Origin: Pseudobacteriovorax antillogorgiicola
Lineage (GTDB): Bacteria; Bdellovibrionota_B; Oligoflexia; Oligoflexales; RGVZ01
Assembly: GCA_945897695.1 (NCBI GenBank)
Contig: CAMDGW010000116.1
Coordinates: forward strand, 1-7,577
Reading direction: 5' to 3'
DNA: 7,577 nucleotides
The position numbers and the translations under genes are program-made. Of the stretch, positions 1-6,260 are shown piece by piece; within the stretch, counting starts at the first letter, position 1, and each line of letters opens with the position of its first letter. Under the pieces are notes generated by a model. The model saw only the letters and a program-made list of their open reading frames with translations. It made no database searches and was not told the DNA's origin.

Positions 1-13
1 ATATGAGCTCCGA

Positions 14-19
14 GAAGGA
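14..19 (+). promoter_or_regulatory. Ribosome binding site of dnaN
   Basis: GAAGGA lies 8 bases before the ATG at 28 and is a good Shine-Dalgarno match. It supports that ATG as the dnaN start. The remaining bases of 1-27 are too few to assign to an upstream gene. Confidence 0.7.
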
Positions 20-27
20 AACCGACC

Positions 28-1173
28 ATGACACTCAATCTTAAAATCGATCGCAATCTCCTCAGTCTCGCTATGGCGAGAGTCCAAGGAGCTATGGCCG
101 AACGCAATTTGGCTCACGTGGGGCTTAATGCAAAAAAAGGACGTCTGTATGTGGCGGCAGCAGACCAGGCGCTAGCCATCTTCAATGACTTCCCTTGCGA
201 AATTCAGAATGAAGGTGTCGTTTTTGTACCGGCGAAAATCTTTTCTGATCTCACGCGCGAGCTACCTGAAGGGCTAGTCCAACTTGAAAAAGATGGACAT
301 AACCTGAAGGTCACGGCTGGTCCAAGCAAAGAGTTCACTATGAAACTTCCTTTGATTGAAGACACTCAATGGCGCGACTCGCCTTCCGTAGAATATGAAA
401 ACACAGCCAGTGTACCCGTAGTCAAACTCGCCTACATGATTGACCAAGTTGGCACTTGTATCGCCACGGATTCACCTAGAAATTACGGTACAGTCGCCTA
501 TATGCACCGACCTTCTTCCGATAAATCTGCACTGAGAGTTGTTGGCACCGACTCTTTCCGACTATCATTTTGTGATATTCGGATTGATATGCCAGATGCT
601 TTCTTAAAAACAGGAGTTAGCCTAACCAAGAGAGCGCTATCGGAATTATCAAGACTATCGTCAGAAGGTTTTGAAAACGTAAAGCTTAGCATTTCTGACG
701 ACCAAACGACGCTTGTAGCCGAGGTTCCGAATTACCAAATCTTTGTTCGCCTATCTGCCGTCAAGTACCCAAACTATTCCTCGGTCATTCCAGATCTCAA
801 ACAACGTGGCGTTTTAGTAAGCACAAACCATATGAAAAGCGTTGCACGCCGCGTCCTGCTTGCCGCTGATAAGAGTCGGGTTTTACAGTTGAGCTTTTCT
901 GATTCATCCCTTACCCTAAGTTCGAAGAATACTGCGAATTCTGAGGGCAAAGAGCGCATTGGTCTCGAAGGTTACCACGGGTCAAAATGTGACATTGCTA
1001 TCAACGGCAAGTACATCACAGACATCGTTAACGTGACGGGCGCCGAACGCATGTCTTTGCAATTCAAAGACGCAGTCGAGCCAATTGTATTGACTCCTTA
1101 CGGTGAGCCAACTGATTGCTCAACAAGGCATATCCTCGTTCCGATCACTGGTGGCGCTGAAGCGCACGCCTGA
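28..1173 (+). CDS. dnaN: DNA polymerase III subunit beta (sliding clamp)
   Basis: This 381-residue protein is the beta clamp, a ring-shaped homodimer that encircles DNA and holds polymerase III and repair proteins on it. Three repeated clamp domains can be followed, at roughly 1-120, 130-250 and 255-373. Family landmarks include VFVPAKIFSDLTRELPEG at 65-82, VVGTDSFRLSF at 171-181 (usually VATDGHRLA), KYPNYSSVIP at 246-255 (usually FPDYRRVIP), INGKYITDIV at 325-334 and EPIVLTP at 351-357. It is slightly longer than the usual 366-380 residues. The protein is divergent: the LPIL segment near the N-terminus is not recognisable, and the usual C-terminal MPMRL or LPVR is replaced by LVPI plus an eight-residue tail. 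The start is the ATG with GAAGGA 8 bases upstream. Being next to gyrB and gyrA supports the chromosomal dnaN rather than a plasmid or phage clamp. Assignment as a clamp is firm; its exact partner interactions are not visible. Confidence 0.93.
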   Translation: MTLNLKIDRNLLSLAMARVQGAMAERNLAHVGLNAKKGRLYVAAADQALAIFNDFPCEIQNEGVVFVPAKIFSDLTRELPEGLVQLEKDGHNLKVTAGPSKEFTMKLPLIEDTQWRDSPSVEYENTASVPVVKLAYMIDQVGTCIATDSPRNYGTVAYMHRPSSDKSALRVVGTDSFRLSFCDIRIDMPDAFLKTGVSLTKRALSELSRLSSEGFENVKLSISDDQTTLVAEVPNYQIFVRLSAVKYPNYSSVIPDLKQRGVLVSTNHMKSVARRVLLAADKSRVLQLSFSDSSLTLSSKNTANSEGKERIGLEGYHGSKCDIAINGKYITDIVNVTGAERMSLQFKDAVEPIVLTPYGEPTDCSTRHILVPITGGAEAHA

Positions 1174-1191
1174 TTGGGATGAGGAGTTTTC

Positions 1192-1224
1192 GTGTTTTTG
1201 TTTGAAGAAAAAACGTGCCCGTGA
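1192..1224 (+). other. Possible 10-codon ORF in the dnaN-gyrB gap
   Basis: A GTG codon at 1192 follows GAGGAG (1181-1186) at 5-base spacing, a stronger ribosome binding site than several real genes here have. It opens only 10 codons (MFLFEEKTCP) before TGA at 1222-1224. This could be a leader peptide, the decayed start of a lost recF (RecF proteins often begin M-x-L), or chance. Nothing in the window can separate these options. The rest of the 99-base gap shows only weak inverted repeats and no convincing promoter or terminator. Confidence 0.15.
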
Positions 1225-1259
1225 GGCTGCAAAATAAATGCGGTGGGCTTAACGGTGCT

Positions 1260-1266
1260 GAAGGGG
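1260..1266 (+). promoter_or_regulatory. Ribosome binding site of gyrB
   Basis: GAAGGGG ends 6 bases before the ATG at 1273, a normal Shine-Dalgarno distance. It supports this gyrB start, which adds about 10 residues ahead of the E. coli-type N-terminus. Confidence 0.65.
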
Positions 1267-1272
1267 ACATAA

Positions 1273-3777
1273 ATGGCTGAAGTTGAAAATTCTGAAAATG
1301 CACAAGGGGCCTCCACCTATTCTGCCGACAACATTCAAGTGCTTGAAGGACTGGAAGCCGTTCGTAAGCGCCCGGGTATGTACATTGGCTCAACATCCGT
1401 CGACGGCCTGCATCATCTTGTCTATGAGGTGGTTGACAACTCGATTGACGAGGCTATGGGGGGACACTGTTCTAAAATTGATGTGACAATTCATTTGGAT
1501 AACAGCGTTTCCGTTCGAGATAACGGGCGCGGCATTCCAGTTGAAGTGCATAAAAAAGACAACAAAAGCGCACTTGAAATCGTTATGACCGTTCTCCATG
1601 CAGGAGGAAAGTTTGACGACAAAGCATTTGCTTTCTCGGGCGGTTTGCATGGCGTGGGCGCGTCGGTTGTTAATGCTCTATCAGAATGGTGTCGAGTTGA
1701 GGTTCGTCAAAACGGCAAAGTTCACATGCAAAGCTATAAGCGCGGTGTTCCAGATGGTCCTATTGGTATTATTGGCACGACGGAATCACGCGGTACCCTG
1801 ACGAAGTTCAAACCAGACGGGGAGATTTTTCCAGATACGAACGTCCACTTTGATACCCTCGCCAAACGTCTGCGCGAATTGGCATTCCTTAATCAAGGCT
1901 TGGAAATCAACTTAGCCGACGAGAGAACGGATCAGAAATCCCAGTTCCTTTACGAAGGTGGTCTGACCTCTTTCTGCGAATATCTTGTAAAGGGAAAAAA
2001 CCCACTTCACTCGAAACCAATGACTATTCGAGGGCAGCAAAAAGAAGGCGATAAAGTTGTCTTTATTCTCGATTGCTCTCTGCAATGGACGGACGCTTAC
2101 ACGGAAAGCTTTTTTTCTTACGTCAACAACATCAACACTGTTGAGGGTGGAAGCCACGTGACTGGTCTTCGCGCCGCCTTGACACGTGTCATCAATGTTT
2201 TTGCTGAAAAAACTGGTGCGCTAAAACAATTCAAGGAAGGAATCACCGGCGACGACATTCGTGAAGGCCTCTGCGGAGTGGTAGCCGTTCGGGTAAAAAA
2301 TCCAGAATTCCAAGGCCAAACCAAAACGAAATTAGGCAACACAGAAGTCCGACCTTGGGTTGAACAAGTGATCACCGAAAAACTCACAACTTATTTTGAT
2401 GAGAACCCAGAGGTTGGAAAAAGGATCGTTGGAAAAATTATTGATGCTGCTCGTGCAAGACTTGCCGCCAAGAAGGCTAGAGAACTAACTCGCCGAAAGG
2501 GCGCGCTTGATTTTGCTGGTCTTCCTGGAAAAATGGCCGACTGTCAGGAAAAAGATCCAGCACTTTGCGAACTATTCCTAGTGGAAGGTGACTCGGCTGG
2601 TGGCTCGGCTAAGCAGGGACGAGACCGCAAGACCCAAGCGGTTTTGCCTCTTCGTGGAAAGATTCTTAACGTTGAAAAAGCCCGCTATGACAAAATGCTT
2701 TCAAGCCAGGAAATTAAACTTTTGATTCAGGCATTAGGCACAGGCATCGGCAAAGATGACTTTGATATTACGAAGCTTCGGTACAATAAAGTTATTTTGA
2801 TGACTGATGCCGACGTTGACGGCGCTCACATTAGAACTTTGCTTTTGACATTCTTCTTTCGCCAGATGCCTCAAATTATTGAGCGTGGTTACCTCTACAT
2901 TGCCCAACCGCCACTTTACAAATACAAGAAAGGTAAGCTGGAGCGTTATTTGAAGGACGACTCAGCCCTACTCGATTTTCTAAGTGATGCCGGCATCAGT
3001 AACGTGGAAGTTAAAGACGCCCAGGGCCGTCTTATCGACCGAAACGTACTAAAGTCCTTAATGTCAAAACTTCAGAGATATCTGCAGCTCATGGACATGG
3101 CTTGCAGACGCCGCGCAAGAGGCGTGGTCGATTATGTGATCCAGCATGATGACATTGGCCCTCAGAGCATCTCAAGTGAGGAGGCTGCTACGGCGCTTGG
3201 TAGTCGGATCTGTAATGAATTGAAGTCACACGATCAAAAAGCATACACAAATATTCAGGTCATTTTTGACCAGGAGTATAGTCGTTATAGGCTTATGATA
3301 GAAACGCGCGAACGCGACATTCCGCAAACGAGTCAAATTGACGCTGGGTTTTTTGCAAGCGGCGAAATTGTGGAATTGAAACGGCTTCGCAAACAAATGG
3401 ATGAGATCGCTCAGGCACCATTTTCCTGGACCAGCCTTAAAAAATCTAAAAAAGACGAAGCAGAGGAATCGGCTGAGGGAGAGACGGAAAGCTCGGTTCC
3501 AGCAGTACTTAGAACTTTAGCTGATCTTAAGGAATTCATTGTTCTTGAGGGAAGAAAGGGAGCCTACGTGCAGCGATATAAAGGTCTTGGAGAAATGAAT
3601 CCTGACCAACTTGCTGATACGACTATGAAGCACGAACACAGAACTTTACTCCAGGTTGAAGTGGAAGATGCTATGGAAGCAGATTCTTTGTTTTCTACCC
3701 TGATGGGCGATGATGTGGACCCGCGCCGCGAGTTCATTCAGAAAAATGCGCTCAACGTCCGAAATCTTGATATCTAA
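1273..3777 (+). CDS. gyrB: DNA gyrase subunit B (ATPase and TOPRIM subunit)
   Basis: This is the 834-residue ATPase subunit of DNA gyrase, which drives ATP-dependent negative supercoiling with GyrA. The N-terminal GHKL ATPase domain shows catalytic Glu52 and Asn56 in YEVVDNSIDEA, Asp83 in DNGRGIP, the SGGLHGVG lid motif near 122-129, and the QTK loop with Lys351. The TOPRIM domain has EGDSAGGSA (Glu438) and DADVDG (Asp512, Asp514, Asp516), which bind the cleavage metals. An insertion of roughly 160 residues from about 565 marks it as the proteobacterial type. It ends in a lysine- and glutamate-rich stretch at 723-739 before QRYKGLGEMN at 767-776. The insertion, YKGLGEMN and a standard C-terminus argue for GyrB rather than ParE, as does the adjacent gyrA. 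It is about 30 residues longer than E. coli GyrB. Position 146, equal to E. coli Arg136, is Gln. gyrA follows after 32 bases, so the two are very likely co-transcribed. Confidence 0.98.
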   Translation: MAEVENSENAQGASTYSADNIQVLEGLEAVRKRPGMYIGSTSVDGLHHLVYEVVDNSIDEAMGGHCSKIDVTIHLDNSVSVRDNGRGIPVEVHKKDNKSALEIVMTVLHAGGKFDDKAFAFSGGLHGVGASVVNALSEWCRVEVRQNGKVHMQSYKRGVPDGPIGIIGTTESRGTLTKFKPDGEIFPDTNVHFDTLAKRLRELAFLNQGLEINLADERTDQKSQFLYEGGLTSFCEYLVKGKNPLHSKPMTIRGQQKEGDKVVFILDCSLQWTDAYTESFFSYVNNINTVEGGSHVTGLRAALTRVINVFAEKTGALKQFKEGITGDDIREGLCGVVAVRVKNPEFQGQTKTKLGNTEVRPWVEQVITEKLTTYFDENPEVGKRIVGKIIDAARARLAAKKARELTRRKGALDFAGLPGKMADCQEKDPALCELFLVEGDSAGGSAKQGRDRKTQAVLPLRGKILNVEKARYDKMLSSQEIKLLIQALGTGIGKDDFDITKLRYNKVILMTDADVDGAHIRTLLLTFFFRQMPQIIERGYLYIAQPPLYKYKKGKLERYLKDDSALLDFLSDAGISNVEVKDAQGRLIDRNVLKSLMSKLQRYLQLMDMACRRRARGVVDYVIQHDDIGPQSISSEEAATALGSRICNELKSHDQKAYTNIQVIFDQEYSRYRLMIETRERDIPQTSQIDAGFFASGEIVELKRLRKQMDEIAQAPFSWTSLKKSKKDEAEESAEGETESSVPAVLRTLADLKEFIVLEGRKGAYVQRYKGLGEMNPDQLADTTMKHEHRTLLQVEVEDAMEADSLFSTLMGDDVDPRREFIQKNALNVRNLDI

Positions 3778-3797
3778 TTGGTCTAAAGTGGCCTGAA

Positions 3798-3803
3798 AAG
3801 GGA
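3798..3803 (+). promoter_or_regulatory. Ribosome binding site of gyrA
   Basis: AAGGGA lies 6 bases before the ATG at 3810, within the 32-base gyrB-gyrA spacer. The spacer contains no hairpin and no room for a clear promoter, which fits a single gyrBA transcript. Confidence 0.65.
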
Positions 3804-3809
3804 ATAAAA

Positions 3810-6260
3810 ATGGATCAAGCCAACAGTGTGATTCCAATCAAAATCGAAGAAGAAATGCGCACGGCATTTCTTGACTACTCTATGTCTGTTATTGTCTCGC
3901 GTGCACTGCCAGATGTTCGCGATGGTTTAAAACCAGTGCACCGACGCATCTTGTTTGCCATGCACAATCTAAAAAACTACCATAATCGCCCCTACCTCAA
4001 AAGTGCTCGTGTTGTGGGCGAGGTCATTGGTCGCTTCCACCCTCATGGCGATAGCCCCGTTTACGAAGCCATGGTGCGCCTTGCCCAAAACTTTGCAATG
4101 CGCTACACGCTGATTGATGGCCAAGGTAATTTCGGTTCTATTGACGGCGACTCAGCAGCGGCCATGCGTTACACAGAGTGTCGACTAGAGGAAGTTGCCG
4201 AGCTTTTATTAAGTGATATCGAAAAAGAGACGGTCAATTTTGGCCCCAACTACGACAACAAAGAAGAAGAACCGCTGGTTCTTCCCACCCGTTTGCCGCA
4301 GCTCTTAATTAACGGCGCCTCTGGTATTGCGGTTGGTATGGCAACCAACATTCCTCCGCACAATCTTGGCGAAGTGCTTGATGCTCTTCTGGCACTAATC
4401 GAAGACCCATCTCTTCGCATCGAAGATCTAATGACTTATGTCAAAGGCCCAGACTTTCCTACAAAAGGCCAAATTGTCGGAATAGCCGGAATTCGGGAAG
4501 CTTTGATGACGGGACGTGGATCGGTCATCATGCGGTCAAAGTCACATGTGGAGCCAGTGCCAAAATCACAGGGCAAAGAACAAATCATCGTCACTGAGAT
4601 CCCCTATCAGGTCAACAAGGCGCGACTCATTGAGCGCATCGCAGATCTTGTGCGTGAAAAGAAAATCGAAGGCATCACCGATCTTCGTGACGAGTCTGCT
4701 GAGAGCGATATCCGCATCGTGATTGAGCTCAAAAAGGGCGAAATTCCAGAAATTATCTTAAATAATCTTTATAAACTGACTCCAATGCAATCAAGCTTCG
4801 GTGTCAACGCCGTGGCTCTTGTTAATGGGGCCCCAAGGATTCTCAATCTTAAGCAGATGCTTGAGCAGTTTTACTTACATCGCCGTGAGGTTGTGGTTCG
4901 CAGAACGGCATTTGACCTTCGACAAGCAGAGGCACGCGGTCATATTTTGCTTGGTTTAAAAATAGCCGTTGAAAACATCGACGAAGTCGTTCGCACAATC
5001 CGTGGCGCGACAGATACCGATGCAGCACACCAAGACTTGGTCGCAAGATTTAAGCTTTCAGACACCCAAGCCAAAGCCATTCTCGAAATGCGACTTTCTA
5101 AGCTGACTGGTCTTGAGCGAGATAAGATTATTACTGAATATAACGAGACGATGGCTATCATTGCAGATTTGCAAGACATACTAGCCACACCATCCCGCAT
5201 AACCGCAATTATCAAAGAAGATTTCGAGTTCCTTCGCTCCCGTTTTGCAGATGCTCGCAAGACTGAAATCATAGCCGATCCAGCTGATGAGCTGACGATG
5301 GAGAGTCTTGTTGCGGACGAGGAAGTGGCGGTCACCATTTCTCAAGCCGGGTACATTAAGCGCACGCCAATTGTCGAAATCCGCGCACAAAAACGCGGCG
5401 GCAAAGGCAAAAGCGGAATGCTCACTAAAGAAGAAGACATGGTGAAAAGTCTATTTATGACGTCGAATCACCAATCACTTCTCTGCTTCACTAACAGAGG
5501 TCGAGTTTACGATATCAAGGTGTACCAAGTGCCAGAGCTTCCGCTTCGTAGCAAAGGCAAACACTTTGCAAATCTTATTAAGCTTGATGAGGGCGAAAAA
5601 GTCGTCAGTGTGCTGCCAGTCAAAGAATTCTCCGAAGGAAAGTTTATTATTAGCGCAACGGCACAAGGTTACGTTAAAAAGACAGAGTTAATGGCATACG
5701 ATAATATCAGAACAACAGGCATCATCGGCTTAAAGCTTGAGGACAACGACCAGTTAATTGGTTGCTCGATTTCAACTGGCAAAAACGATGTTGTCATGGC
5801 CACCAAACAAGGTAAAGCCATACGCTTTAATGAGGATGAAATCAGGCCGATGGGCAGAAGCGCTCGGGGCGTCACAGGCATTCGCTTTGGAGAAGAAGAT
5901 GATCAGGTTATTGGCTTGGAAGTCATTGACGCCGAGTCAACCATTTTGACCGTGTGTGAAAATGGTTACGGTAAGCGAAGCCCTCTTGATGAGTACCGTC
6001 AACAGACACGCGGCGGCAAAGGTATCTATACGATTAAATTAAGCGAGCGTAACGGGTTAGTCGTAAGCATCCTTCAGGTTGCAGATACAGATGATGTGAT
6101 GATCATGACCACCGGTGGAAAAATTGTAAGATTTAACGTTCAAGAACTTGGCGTCATCAGCCGCCACACACAGGGCGTTCGCCTCATCAATGTCGATGAA
6201 GGTGAAAAGGTGATTGGTGTCTGTAAAGTAGTGAAATTTGAAGGCGAGGAAGTTGGCTAA
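3810..6260 (+). CDS. gyrA: DNA gyrase subunit A (DNA cleavage and rejoining subunit)
   Basis: This 816-residue subunit of gyrase cuts and reseals the DNA gate segment and wraps DNA through its C-terminal domain. The winged-helix and tower core starts with the typical IEEEMRTAFLDYSMSVIVSRALPD segment. The catalytic Arg120-Tyr121 pair is in AAAMRYTE, and the DNA-bending Ile173 is in NGASGIAVGMATNIPPHN. The quinolone-determining segment is HPHGDSPVYE at 77-86, with Ser82, Pro83 and Glu86 at E. coli positions 83, 84 and 87. The C-terminal beta-pinwheel carries the gyrase-specific box QKRGGKG at 527-533. A second, degenerate QTRGGKG is at 732-738, and blade repeats such as GYVKKTEL and GKIVRFNVQEL lie around it. 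The canonical box distinguishes it from ParC. It is shorter than E. coli GyrA (875) and lacks the long acidic tail, closer to the Bacillus length. Its stop codon lies in the zone where the next gene begins. Confidence 0.98.
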   Translation: MDQANSVIPIKIEEEMRTAFLDYSMSVIVSRALPDVRDGLKPVHRRILFAMHNLKNYHNRPYLKSARVVGEVIGRFHPHGDSPVYEAMVRLAQNFAMRYTLIDGQGNFGSIDGDSAAAMRYTECRLEEVAELLLSDIEKETVNFGPNYDNKEEEPLVLPTRLPQLLINGASGIAVGMATNIPPHNLGEVLDALLALIEDPSLRIEDLMTYVKGPDFPTKGQIVGIAGIREALMTGRGSVIMRSKSHVEPVPKSQGKEQIIVTEIPYQVNKARLIERIADLVREKKIEGITDLRDESAESDIRIVIELKKGEIPEIILNNLYKLTPMQSSFGVNAVALVNGAPRILNLKQMLEQFYLHRREVVVRRTAFDLRQAEARGHILLGLKIAVENIDEVVRTIRGATDTDAAHQDLVARFKLSDTQAKAILEMRLSKLTGLERDKIITEYNETMAIIADLQDILATPSRITAIIKEDFEFLRSRFADARKTEIIADPADELTMESLVADEEVAVTISQAGYIKRTPIVEIRAQKRGGKGKSGMLTKEEDMVKSLFMTSNHQSLLCFTNRGRVYDIKVYQVPELPLRSKGKHFANLIKLDEGEKVVSVLPVKEFSEGKFIISATAQGYVKKTELMAYDNIRTTGIIGLKLEDNDQLIGCSISTGKNDVVMATKQGKAIRFNEDEIRPMGRSARGVTGIRFGEEDDQVIGLEVIDAESTILTVCENGYGKRSPLDEYRQQTRGGKGIYTIKLSERNGLVVSILQVADTDDVMIMTTGGKIVRFNVQELGVISRHTQGVRLINVDEGEKVIGVCKVVKFEGEEVG
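6240..6244 (+). promoter_or_regulatory. Candidate ribosome binding site for the hydrolase, inside the gyrA 3' end
   Basis: GAAGG ends 8 bases before a TTG at 6253, and the wider GAAGGCGAGGAAG stretch is purine-rich. This favours TTG 6253 over TTG 6238, which lacks a clear site. A weaker GAAGAA at 6265-6270 could instead serve ATG 6277. Both choices place initiation within a few bases of the gyrA stop at 6258-6260, so translational coupling to gyrA is plausible. Confidence 0.4.

Noticed and set aside
1..27. Part of oriC or the end of dnaA at the left edge
   Set aside because: Only 27 bases precede dnaN, with no DnaA box seen; too short to assign.
1198..1240. Possible sigma-70-like promoter in the dnaN-gyrB gap (TTGAAG with AT-rich CAAAATAAAT downstream)
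   Set aside because: The elements do not fall at 16-18 base spacing and the -10 match is poor, so a promoter cannot be supported.
1217..1249. Inverted repeat GCCCGT / GTGGGC with inner GCA / TGC
   Set aside because: The stem needs two G-U pairs and has a large asymmetric bulge, and no T tract follows. It is too weak to call a terminator or riboswitch.
2108..2120. Run of seven T residues in gyrB as a possible frameshift site
   Set aside because: The reading frame continues through conserved GyrB sequence on both sides, and there is no alternative product or stimulatory structure evident.
4940..5338. 132-codon open frame on the minus strand within gyrA
   Set aside because: It is fully inside a strongly conserved gyrA coding region, has a serine-rich composition expected from antisense reading, and has no ribosome binding site or recognisable domain. 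Other minus-strand frames were dismissed for the same reason.
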